From an uncultured Collinsella sp. (GTDB lineage: Bacteria > Actinomycetota > Coriobacteriia > Coriobacteriales > Coriobacteriaceae): a DNA stretch of 7,817 nucleotides. Location: assembly GCA_900551975.1 (NCBI GenBank), contig URYA01000070.1:1-7817 (forward strand). The letters run 5' to 3'. A program made the translations under genes and the position numbers. Under the pieces are notes generated by a model. That model worked only from the letters and a program-made list of their open reading frames with translations, had not been told where the DNA came from and made no database searches. Each line of letters starts with the position of its first letter. The stretch's first letter is position 1. Of the stretch, positions 1-5,515 are shown one piece after another.

Positions 1-374
1 GACAGACGATCGATGATGCCCTCGGGGGCCACATCGACCAGAAGGGCGCAGTCGATCTCGCGACCCATGGCGGAGAGCTCGGAATCGAGCGTCACGGCCT
101 GGGCGGTGTTGCGCGGGAAGCCGTCGAGAATGAAGCCCTGCTGGGCGTCATCGGCGGCAAGGCGCTCCTTGACAAGATCGATCACGAGCTGGTCGGGAAC
201 GAGCTCGCCAGCGTCCATGTACTTCTTAGCCTGAATACCAAGCTCGGTGCCACCCTTGACGGCAGCACGCAGCAGGTCGCCCGTGGAAATGTGAGCGACG
301 CCAAACTCGGCGACGAGCTCCTGTGCGACGGTGCCCTTACCGGCACCCGGAGCTCCGAGCAATACGAGGTTCAT
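1..374 (-). CDS. adk: Adenylate kinase, N-terminal part (cut by left window edge)
   Basis: Adenylate kinase interconverts ATP + AMP and 2 ADP in the cytoplasm and sets the adenylate energy balance. Only the first 124 codons are inside the window; the C-terminal part lies beyond position 1. The N-terminus MNLVLLGAPGAGKGT holds the P-loop GAPGAGKGT at residues 7-15 with the phosphate-binding lysine K13. It is followed by the AMP-site motif STGDLLR (about 30-36) and the family signature LDGFPRN (83-89, with R88). The ATG at 372-374 is preceded by a strong GAGGAGG site and lies 18 bases after the secY stop, so it is probably cotranscribed with secY. The secY-adk order is the usual one in Gram-positive spc operons. 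No defects are visible in the part present. Whether a zinc-type or short LID domain follows cannot be seen. Confidence 0.97.
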   Translation of the reverse strand, partial: MNLVLLGAPGAGKGTVAQELVAEFGVAHISTGDLLRAAVKGGTELGIQAKKYMDAGELVPDQLVIDLVKERLAADDAQQGFILDGFPRNTAQAVTLDSELSAMGREIDCALLVDVAPEGIIDRL

Positions 375-392
375 GAGCAATCCTCCTCTAGC

Positions 393-1679
393 CTATTTAA
401 AGAATCCATCGTAATCATACATCTTGATCTGGCCTTCGAGCTTATCGACCGTGTCGAGCACGACGCCGACCATGATGAGGATGGACGTGCCGCCAAATGC
501 CTGGATCAGATGGTTACCCGTGAAAGAGAAGATAATCGAAGGCACGATGGCGATGAGCGCCAAAAAGACAGCGCTGGGAAGCGTGATCTTGTTGAGCGCG
601 TTCTTGATGTAGGCCGCGGTAGCCCTACCCGGACGCACGCCCGGAATAAAGCCGCCCTGCTTCTTAAGGTTGTCGGCCGTGTCATCGGGGTTGAACACCA
701 TGGAGGTGTAGAAGTACGCGAAGAACACGATGAGGACAACGTTAAGCACCCAGTTGAGCCAACCGGTCGAAAGCGCGGAGGCAACTGCCTGAATCCAGCC
801 GATGCCGGGGAAGAACACGGCAATCTGAGCCGGGAAGTACAGCAGCGCCGAAGCGAAGATGATCGGCACGACACCCGCGGTGTTGACCTTGATGGGCAGG
901 TAGGTGGTCTGGCCACCCATCATGCGACGGCCCACGACGCGTTTGGCGTAGGAGACCGGGATGCGGCGCTGGCCGCGCTCAAGGAAAACAATCAGCGGGA
1001 TAACCAGCAGGATGATGGCGCAGATGATCACCATGGTGATGATGCCACCGGCATTGCCCTCGGTGCTGGAGAAGATAGCCTGCGGCAGACCGGCCATGAT
1101 GTTCGCGAAGATGATCAGCGACATGCCATTGCCGATACCGCGCTGGGTGATGAGCTCACCAATCCACATGATCAGCATAGCGCCCGCGGTGAGCGTACCG
1201 ACGATCATGAGGTCGAAGATGATCTCGGGAGCGCCGGCGCCATTAAAGCTGATGCCGAAGCTCTTAAAGAGGAAGAGGTAACCCACGGAGTTGAGGATTG
1301 CCAGAGCCAGAGTGAGGTAACGCGAATACTGCGTAATCTTGGTCTGACCGACCTCGCCCTCGCGGGCAAGCTCATGCAGGGAAGGCACGACGGCCTGGAG
1401 CATCTGGAGGATGATCGAGCTGGTGATGTAAGGCATGATGCCCAGCGAAAACACCGACACATAGCTCAACGCGCCGCCAGAGAAAAGATTCAGGAGGGCC
1501 ATAGCACCTGCGGCGACCGAATTGTTATCGGTCGAGAAAAGGCCCAGCATCCCCTGGAAGGGAATGCCGGGCACAGGAACGTGCGCACCAATGCGGTACA
1601 CGACGAGCATAGCTATGGTAAAAAGAATCTTTTCGCGCAATTCTTTGATGCGGAAAGCATTCTTAAGACCATTTAGCAC
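393..1679 (-). CDS. secY: Preprotein translocase channel subunit SecY
   Basis: SecY is the membrane pore of the Sec translocon; with SecE and SecG it exports unfolded preproteins and inserts membrane proteins. The 428-residue product has the usual length. It shows about ten hydrophobic segments, starting near residue 17 after a basic amphipathic N-terminus. Recognisable family blocks are HVPVPGIPF (33-41), QRGIGNGMSLIIFANI (179-194), the basic cytoplasmic loop GQRRIPV (236-242), YLPIKVNTAGVVPIIFAS (260-277), GGFIPGVRPG (342-351) and the C-terminal GVVLDTVDKLEGQIK. The start is a GTG at 1677-1679 that overlaps the last 7 bases of rplO. The only nearby ribosome-binding sequence is a purine stretch (GGAAAGG) inside rplO, about 12 bases upstream. 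Translation is therefore probably coupled to L15 synthesis. A nearby ATG at 1670-1672 is out of frame, which supports the GTG start. Confidence 0.98.
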   Translation of the reverse strand: MLNGLKNAFRIKELREKILFTIAMLVVYRIGAHVPVPGIPFQGMLGLFSTDNNSVAAGAMALLNLFSGGALSYVSVFSLGIMPYITSSIILQMLQAVVPSLHELAREGEVGQTKITQYSRYLTLALAILNSVGYLFLFKSFGISFNGAGAPEIIFDLMIVGTLTAGAMLIMWIGELITQRGIGNGMSLIIFANIMAGLPQAIFSSTEGNAGGIITMVIICAIILLVIPLIVFLERGQRRIPVSYAKRVVGRRMMGGQTTYLPIKVNTAGVVPIIFASALLYFPAQIAVFFPGIGWIQAVASALSTGWLNWVLNVVLIVFFAYFYTSMVFNPDDTADNLKKQGGFIPGVRPGRATAAYIKNALNKITLPSAVFLALIAIVPSIIFSFTGNHLIQAFGGTSILIMVGVVLDTVDKLEGQIKMYDYDGFFK

Positions 1680-2122
1680 GGCAGCTCGACCTTTCCGCCG
1701 GCGGCCTCGATCTTGGCCTGCGCAGAAGCACTGACCTTGTCGACCTTGACCGTGAACTTCTTGGTGAGCTCACCATTGCCGAGCACCTTGACGGGCTCGA
1801 ACTCGCTCTTGGTGATGCGAGCGGCCTTAAGAGCGGCACCGTCGATCACAGCGCCGTCCTCGAACTTGCGCTCGAGACGCTCAACGTTAACAGCGGTATA
1901 CTCGATACGACGGGGGTTGCGGAAGCCCGGAAGCTTGGGCAGGCGCATAGCCAGCGGAGTCTGGCCACCCTCGAAGCCGGCACCCTTGGTGCCGCCAGAG
2001 CGGGAACCCTGGCCCTTCTGGCCGCGGCCAGAAGTGGTGCCGTGACCCGAAGAATTGCCACGGCCGACGCGCTTGCGGTTCTTGGTGGAACCGGGCGCGG
2101 GAGTAAGATCGTGAAGCTGCAT
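1673..2122 (-). CDS. rplO: 50S ribosomal protein L15
   Basis: L15 is a large-subunit protein that enters late in 50S assembly and threads its extended N-terminus into 23S rRNA. The 149-residue product has the expected length. It shows the typical start MQLHDLTPAPGSTKNRKRVGRG, then the glycine, serine and arginine-rich RNA-binding tail (GHGTTSGRGQKGQGSRSGG, about 26-44), the GFEGGQTPL segment and LPKLPGFRN. A compact alanine and lysine-rich C-terminal domain ends at ELPC. The ATG at 2120-2122 lies only 3 bases after the rpmD stop, and its 3' end overlaps the secY GTG start by 7 bases. This fits translational coupling along the operon. No anomaly is visible. Confidence 0.98.
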   Translation of the reverse strand: MQLHDLTPAPGSTKNRKRVGRGNSSGHGTTSGRGQKGQGSRSGGTKGAGFEGGQTPLAMRLPKLPGFRNPRRIEYTAVNVERLERKFEDGAVIDGAALKAARITKSEFEPVKVLGNGELTKKFTVKVDKVSASAQAKIEAAGGKVELPC

Positions 2123-2125
2123 TTG

Positions 2126-2308
2126 CTACTCCTCTACAATCTCGACAAGGTGCTTGACCTTGAAGATCATGCCGCGGACGGACTCGTTGTCAGCAATCTC
2201 GCGAACCTCGCGGATCCTGTGGAGACCGAGGGCACGGACAGTACGGACCTGGTCCTGCTTGCAACCGTTGGTGCTGCGGACCTGCTTGATCTTGATGGTG
2301 TCAGCCAT
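2126..2308 (-). CDS. rpmD: 50S ribosomal protein L30
   Basis: L30 is a small bacterial large-subunit protein that is absent from some lineages. The 60-residue product matches the usual bacterial length. It shows the family pattern: a basic first strand (IKIKQVRSTNGC), a helix with QVRTVRALGLHRI, and a C-terminal strand NESVRGMIFKVKHLVEIVEE containing the conserved RGM-KVKHLV block. The ATG is 2 bases beyond the rpsE stop codon. Its ribosome-binding site (AAGGAGAAC) lies inside the end of rpsE, and the rplO start follows 3 bases after its own stop. It sits in its normal place between S5 and L15. Confidence 0.97.
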   Translation of the reverse strand: MADTIKIKQVRSTNGCKQDQVRTVRALGLHRIREVREIADNESVRGMIFKVKHLVEIVEE

Positions 2309-2310
2309 GC

Positions 2311-2835
2311 TTAGTTCTCCTTACCGACGAACATCTCGGAGACCGTCAGGCCACGGCGAGCCGCGACGTCCTCAGGGCTGGAGAGCTCCTTGAGGCCCTC
2401 GACGGCAGCCTTGATGATGTTGAGGCCGTTGTCGGTACCGAGGGACTTGGACAGGACGTTCTTGATGCCAGCAAGCTCAAAGAGGGGACGCACAGCGCCG
2501 CCGGCGATAACGCCGGTACCCTCGACAGCGGGCTTGATGATGATGCGGCCGGCACCAAAGTGACCGAGAACCTCGTGCGGAATGGTGCCCTGATCGGTCA
2601 CCGGCACGTGGAACATGTTCTTCTTGGCATCGAGAGACGCCTTGGAGATGGCCATGGGCACCTCAGCGGACTTGCCCATGCCAACGCCGACGTTGCCCTT
2701 GCCGTCGCCAACGACGACGAGAGCGACGAGGCTCATGCGACGACCGCCCTTGACGGTCTTCGACACGCGGTTGATGTAAACGACGCGCTCCTCGAACTCG
2801 GAGGCCTCGCGCTGCTGCTTCTGATTACGAGCCAT
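2311..2835 (-). CDS. rpsE: 30S ribosomal protein S5
   Basis: S5 sits at the mRNA entry side of the small subunit, takes part in decoding accuracy and contacts S4. The 174-residue product has an N-terminal double-stranded-RNA-binding domain: EFEERVVYINRVSKTVKGGRRMS, with GGRRMS near 31-36, then LVVVGDGKGNVGVGMGKSAEVP. The second domain contains IIIKPAVEGTGVIAGGAVRPLFELAGIKNVLSKSLG. These are the signature blocks of the family. The ATG at 2833-2835 is preceded by AGGAGG, which overlaps the rplR stop codon region, so ribosomes ending L18 are already beside this site. No unusual substitution is obvious in the regions known for spectinomycin resistance. Confidence 0.98.
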   Translation of the reverse strand: MARNQKQQREASEFEERVVYINRVSKTVKGGRRMSLVALVVVGDGKGNVGVGMGKSAEVPMAISKASLDAKKNMFHVPVTDQGTIPHEVLGHFGAGRIIIKPAVEGTGVIAGGAVRPLFELAGIKNVLSKSLGTDNGLNIIKAAVEGLKELSSPEDVAARRGLTVSEMFVGKEN

Positions 2836-2849
2836 GTGCTACATACCTC

Positions 2850-3218
2850 CTAGAACTCGAGACCGGCGGCACGAGCACCGTCGGCGAGGGCCTTGACGCG
2901 GCCATGGTAGATACGGCCACCGCGATCGAAGGCGACCTTGGTGATGCCGGCCTCGATGGCGCGCTTGCCAACGAGCTGACCGACCTTCTCCGCAGCCTCC
3001 TTGTTCGAGGTGTGGGTGCCCTTGAACTCGGCCTCGAGGGTCGAGGCAGAGACGAGCGTCAGGCTGGAGCCCTTGCTGTCGTCGATGATCTGGGCATAGA
3101 TGTTGGCGTTAGTACGGGTCACGCGAAGACGCGGACGCTCGGAAGTACCCGAGACCTTGCCGCGAACACGACGCTGACGACGCTTGAGGCCTTCCAGCTT
3201 CGCCTTATGCTTGTTCAT
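2850..3218 (-). CDS. rplR: 50S ribosomal protein L18
   Basis: L18 binds 5S rRNA and, with L5, helps attach it to the central protuberance of the 50S subunit. The 122-residue product begins with a very basic tail (MNKHKAKLEGLKRRQRRVRGKVSGTSERPRLRV), which is the typical 5S-binding extension. It continues with the conserved core RTNANIYAQIIDDSKG, AEKVGQLVGKRAIEAGI, VAFDRGGRIYHGRVKALADGARAAGLEF. The ATG at 3216-3218 follows TAGGAG with ordinary spacing. It is 14 bases upstream of rpsE. The 75 bases between rplF and this gene contain a perfect 8-bp stem-loop, described separately. Confidence 0.98.
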   Translation of the reverse strand: MNKHKAKLEGLKRRQRRVRGKVSGTSERPRLRVTRTNANIYAQIIDDSKGSSLTLVSASTLEAEFKGTHTSNKEAAEKVGQLVGKRAIEAGITKVAFDRGGRIYHGRVKALADGARAAGLEF

Positions 3219-3246
3219 ACGTAAACTCCTAAAAAGGTTGATCTTG

Positions 3247-3268
3247 CCAGCACCTGACGGGGTGCTGG
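3247..3268 (-). other. Intercistronic stem-loop between rplF and rplR
   Basis: CCAGCACC (3247-3254) and GGTGCTGG (3261-3268) form a perfect 8-bp inverted repeat around the 6-base loop TGACGG. It lies 25 bases after the rplF stop and about 29 bases before the rplR start. In the transcribed strand no U tract directly follows; a run of five T's occurs about 10 bases later, just before the rplR ribosome-binding site. I therefore read it as an mRNA stability or processing structure, or a weak attenuator, and not as a full terminator. Its role is inferred only. Confidence 0.6.
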
Positions 3269-3293
3269 TCTTATGCGAGTGAGTCGGTTACGA

Positions 3294-3830
3294 CTACTTG
3301 GCGGCCTTACCCAGCTTGCGGCGGATGTGCTCGCCAACGTAGTGGATACCCTTGCCCTTGTAAGGCTCGGGAGGACGATGGCCGCGAATCTCAGCGGCGA
3401 TCTGACCGACCTGCTGCTTGTTGATACCCTTGACGTTCACGTGGGTGTTGTCGGGAACCTCGAAGGTGATGCCCTCGGGAGCCTCGACGATCACGGGGTG
3501 CGAGAAGCCCAGGGAGAACTCGAGGTTCTTGCCCTTCTGCTGCACGCGGTAACCGACGCCGGCGAGCTCGAGCTTCTTCTCGAAGCCCTCGGAAACGCCA
3601 ACAACCATGTTGTGGATGAGGGCACGGGTGAGGCCGTGGCGGGCACGGGTCTCACGCTCGTCGTCGGGACGGAAAACGGTGAGGACGTTGTCCTCGACGT
3701 TGATAGCGAGCTTCTCAAAGACATCGAGCTCGAGCTGGCCCTTGGGGCCCTTGACGACAACGTTGTTGCCGTTGACTGCCACTTCGACTCCGGCGGGAAT
3801 CTGGACAGGCTTATTACCGATACGAGACAC
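3294..3830 (-). CDS. rplF: 50S ribosomal protein L6
   Basis: L6 lies near the factor-binding region of the 50S subunit, next to the sarcin-ricin loop, and contacts translation GTPases. The 178-residue product has the normal two-repeat structure. It starts MSRIGNKPVQIPAGVEV, followed by VVKGPKGQLELD, and the second repeat contains SLGFSHPVIVEAPEGITFEVP and GINKQQVGQIAAEIRGHRPPEPYKGKGIHYVGEHIRRKLGKAAK. That C-terminal block is the strongest family signature. The start codon is GTG (3828-3830), supported by an AAGGAAAGGAG site immediately upstream and by the conserved MSRIG start. It lies 33 bases after rpsH. Confidence 0.98.
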   Translation of the reverse strand: MSRIGNKPVQIPAGVEVAVNGNNVVVKGPKGQLELDVFEKLAINVEDNVLTVFRPDDERETRARHGLTRALIHNMVVGVSEGFEKKLELAGVGYRVQQKGKNLEFSLGFSHPVIVEAPEGITFEVPDNTHVNVKGINKQQVGQIAAEIRGHRPPEPYKGKGIHYVGEHIRRKLGKAAK

Positions 3831-3863
3831 GGTGATCTCCTTTCCTTCTACCTACCGAGCGAA

Positions 3864-4262
3864 TTACCAGACGTAAGCGATGATCTCGCCGCCGACGTTG
3901 TGCTTGCGAGCATCGCGGTCGGTCATGACGCCATGGCTGGTGGAAATAATGGCGGTACCAAGGCCACCGCGGACGCGGGGCATGTCGGCAACGCCGGTGT
4001 ACTTACGCAGGCCCGGCTTGGAAATGCGGCGGATGCCGTTGATGACCTTAGCCTTCTTGGGACCATACTTAAGCGTGATGTGCAGAGTCTTCTGGGGAAC
4101 GGTGTCCTCGACATCGTAGCCCTCGATGTAGCCCTCCTCGTGCAGAACACGAGCGATCTCGACGAGCTTCTTGCTGCTCGGCATGGAGACCGTGGCCTTG
4201 TTCACAGAGTTAGCGTTACGGATGCGCGTAAGCATATCTGCGATCGGGTCTGTAAGGTTCAT
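3864..4262 (-). CDS. rpsH: 30S ribosomal protein S8
   Basis: S8 binds helix 21 of 16S rRNA early in 30S assembly; in Escherichia coli it is also the translational repressor of the spc operon. The 132-residue product has the usual length. Family blocks are MNLTDPIADMLTRIRNA at the start, GIRRISKPGLRKY (about 76-88) and the RNA-binding GTAIISTSHGVMTDRDAR (102-119), ending GGEIIAYVW. The ATG at 4260-4262 is preceded by AAGGAG. The 119 bases between rpsN and this gene contain no gene, and I see only a weak 4-bp GCCG/CGGC pairing there. Whether S8 acts as the repressor here cannot be told from the gene alone. Confidence 0.98.
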   Translation of the reverse strand: MNLTDPIADMLTRIRNANSVNKATVSMPSSKKLVEIARVLHEEGYIEGYDVEDTVPQKTLHITLKYGPKKAKVINGIRRISKPGLRKYTGVADMPRVRGGLGTAIISTSHGVMTDRDARKHNVGGEIIAYVW

Positions 4263-4381
4263 ACAGATTCTCCTTCGTTCTTGATGAACACGTGCTCTTG
4301 GTTCTTCGCCGCCCTTAACGGCAAAGCCTAACTAGCGCGTTTTCCCTGTTCCAAACTGATGCTTGAAACGCTGGTAGTGAC

Positions 4382-4567
4382 TTACCAGCTGGCCTTCTTA
4401 ACGCCGGGAAGCTCGCCCTTGAGTGCAAGCTCGCGGAAGCAGACACGGCACAGGCCGAACTTGCGGTACACAGAGTGCGGACGGCCGCAGCGCTGGCAGC
4501 GCGTGTACTCACGAGTAGAGAACTTCTGCTTGCGATTGCACTTGACGATCATCGATGTCTTAGCCAC
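4382..4567 (-). CDS. rpsN: 30S ribosomal protein S14, zinc-binding (type Z)
   Basis: S14 is a late-assembling protein of the small-subunit head. The 61-residue product is the short zinc-ribbon form, not the roughly 100-residue zinc-free form. Cysteines C24 and C27 (CQRC) and C40 and C43 (CRVC) form the expected four-ligand site, and the conserved RPHSVYRKFGLCR segment lies between them. The protein ends ELPGVKKASW. The start codon is GTG at 4565-4567, decided by a strong GAGGAGG site 6 bases upstream and by the conserved MAKTSM start. Retaining the zinc form in the operon implies that a zinc-free paralogue, if any, would be encoded elsewhere. Between rplE and this gene are 79 bases with a strong stem-loop. 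Confidence 0.97.
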   Translation of the reverse strand: MAKTSMIVKCNRKQKFSTREYTRCQRCGRPHSVYRKFGLCRVCFRELALKGELPGVKKASW

Positions 4568-4601
4568 TTATATCCTCCTCACATAGAGTATTGTTCGCCC
4601 C

Positions 4602-4631
4602 AAGCGCCGCCCCCTTGTGGGAACGGCGCTT
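4602..4631 (-). other. Intercistronic stem-loop between rplE and rpsN
   Basis: AAGCGCCG (4602-4609) and CGGCGCTT (4624-4631) pair perfectly over 8 bp. A smaller CCC/GGG pairing (4612-4614 with 4619-4621) lies inside around TTGT. The structure starts 16 bases after the rplE stop and ends well before the rpsN ribosome-binding site. In the transcribed strand it is followed by GGGGCGAACAATAC, not a U tract, so it does not look like an intrinsic terminator. It could protect or process the mRNA or bind a ribosomal protein; this is inference from structure and position. Confidence 0.65.
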
Positions 4632-4646
4632 ATAGGGCAGGTGAAC

Positions 4647-5204
4647 CTATTTCTTGAACGGGAAACCGAAGGCGTCCAGAAGGGCCTTGGCCTCCTCATC
4701 GGTGTTGGCGGTGGTCACGAAAGTGATGTCCATACCACGCTGGTGATCGACGGAGTCGAAGTCGATCTCGGGGAAGATGAGCTGCTCGGTGACGCCCATG
4801 GAGAAGTTACCACGGCCGTCGAAGCTCTTGGCGGAGATGCCGCGGAAGTCACGGATACGGGGGATCGCGACGGAGGTCAGACGATCGAAGAACTCCCACA
4901 TACGGTCGCCACGCAGGGTAACCTTGCAGCCGATCGGCATACCAGCGCGCAGGCGGAAGGTAGCGATGGACTTGCGGGCACGGGTAATCATCGGCTGCTG
5001 GCCGGTGATGGCGCGCAGGTCGCGCACGGCACCGTCGATGGCCTTGGAATCGGTAGCGGCCTCGCCGACACCCATGTTCACGACGATCTTCTCAAACTTG
5101 GGGATCATCATGACGTTCTCGTACTGGAACTTGTCCTGAAGCTGCTGCTTGACCTCGTTGTTGTACTTGGTCTTCAGACGCGGCACATACTTCTCTTCTG
5201 CCAT
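4647..5204 (-). CDS. rplE: 50S ribosomal protein L5
   Basis: L5 binds 5S rRNA in the central protuberance of the 50S subunit and contacts the P-site tRNA. The 185-residue product is of normal length. Family blocks seen are PRLKTKYNNEVKQQL, KFEKIVVNMGVGEA (about 37-49), ITGQQPMITRARKSIATFRLRAGMPIGCKVTLRG (66-99), the diagnostic IPRIRDFRGI (114-123), GNFSMGVTEQLIFPEI (132-147) and GMDITFVTTA. The ATG at 5202-5204 is preceded by AAGAAGGAG. Unusually, neither rplX nor rplN lies upstream. rplE is the first ribosomal gene of this run and has its own candidate promoter about 140 bases upstream, with a structured leader between. It is intact and should be functional. Confidence 0.98.
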   Translation of the reverse strand: MAEEKYVPRLKTKYNNEVKQQLQDKFQYENVMMIPKFEKIVVNMGVGEAATDSKAIDGAVRDLRAITGQQPMITRARKSIATFRLRAGMPIGCKVTLRGDRMWEFFDRLTSVAIPRIRDFRGISAKSFDGRGNFSMGVTEQLIFPEIDFDSVDHQRGMDITFVTTANTDEEAKALLDAFGFPFKK

Positions 5205-5229
5205 TGTTCACTCCTTCTTGGGGTTTTAA

Positions 5230-5324
5230 GCACGGGGCGTGGCCACGATGGGTTGTCCTCGTGCCTCCTGGCTGCATCCGCGCCGCTCATGGCATTTCGC
5301 GGTTTGGACTCGACGCAGCAGGAG
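5230..5324 (-). promoter_or_regulatory. Predicted structured 5' leader of rplE
   Basis: On the transcribed minus strand, CTCCTGCTGC (5324-5315) can pair with GCAGCCAGGAG (5275-5265) to give a 10-bp helix with one bulged base. It encloses 39 bases in which CCGCG and CGCGG can also pair. Directly adjoining it, GCACG-A-GG and CC-C-CGTGC (ends 5264 and 5230) form a second helix with one mismatch around a loop containing the self-complementary CGTGGCCACG. The first helix would occupy an AGGAGG sequence (5269-5264) that has no suitably placed start codon. The second ends 15 to 20 bases before the real rplE ribosome-binding site. A role in autogenous control by a ribosomal protein is possible but not shown. 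Confidence 0.45.
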
Positions 5325-5341
5325 CCGACAAAACAATCGGT

Positions 5342-5370
5342 ACTATACGCGCATCGGGAGCGTATTTCCA
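5342..5370 (-). promoter_or_regulatory. Candidate sigma-70-type promoter for the rplE operon
   Basis: On the minus strand TGGAAA (5370-5365, 4 of 6 to TTGACA) and TATAGT (5347-5342, 5 of 6 to TATAAT) are separated by exactly 17 bases. Transcription would start near 5335 and leave a leader of about 130 nucleotides before rplE. The position fits an operon that has lost its usual upstream genes and needs its own promoter. Motif matching only. Confidence 0.5.
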
Positions 5371-5421
5371 GAAAAACCTCGTCTGCCTGCACAACTCCAC
5401 AACTCCCCCGCACAAATGGGT

Positions 5422-5508
5422 CCCAAAAAGCAGTTGCGGTGAAATAGGGACTGTTTGGCGGCCTAACAGGCTTAAACAATCCTTATTTCACCGCAACTGC
5501 TTGTTGGG
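5422..5508. repeat. 87-base near-perfect palindrome (REP or MITE-like)
   Basis: Arms of 35 bases (5422-5456 and 5474-5508) match as inverted repeats at 32 of 35 positions. They include 19 unbroken bases, AAGCAGTTGCGGTGAAATA at 5428-5446, with its complement at 5484-5502. The 17-base centre contains a further small hairpin, GCCT-AAC-AGGC (5461-5471). It begins 7 bases after the stop of the xdhC-family gene. It could act as a factor-independent-like or RNA-stabilising structure at the end of that operon, though no U tract follows. Its length and regularity resemble dispersed palindromic elements. No second copy is present in this window, so dispersal is unproven. Confidence 0.75.
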
Positions 5509-5515
5509 GATGCGA

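Larger units (their letters stand above)
5205..5515. other. Gene-free stretch between rplE and the XdhC-family gene
   Basis: This 311-base interval has no convincing gene on either strand. The short open frames within it do not resemble the C-terminus of L24 or any family I know, so I see no rplX remnant. From right to left it holds an 87-base palindrome directly after the xdhC-family stop, a plain spacer, a candidate promoter, and a roughly 130-base transcribed leader with two predicted stem-loops before the rplE ribosome-binding site. These are listed separately. Confidence 0.8.

Noticed and set aside
291..1676. Plus-strand open frame of 461 codons opposite secY
   Set aside because: It lies antisense to an unmistakable secY. 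Its product is rich in D, H, R and E with no domain resemblance, as expected from the reverse complement of a GC-rich membrane protein gene.
3273..4331. Plus-strand open frame of 352 codons opposite rplF and rpsH
   Set aside because: It spans two antisense ribosomal protein genes and their spacer, with low-complexity L, V, D and G composition. There is no ribosome-binding site or family resemblance.
5174..5479. Minus-strand 101-codon frame upstream of rplE as a possible rplX remnant or leader peptide
   Set aside because: The translation shows no L24 features. It crosses the palindrome, has no convincing ribosome-binding site and overlaps the start of rplE out of frame.
5422..5508. Palindrome as a classical intrinsic terminator
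   Set aside because: Neither strand has a U tract directly after the stem and the arms are far longer than usual. It is listed as a repeat, although a 3'-end role is possible.
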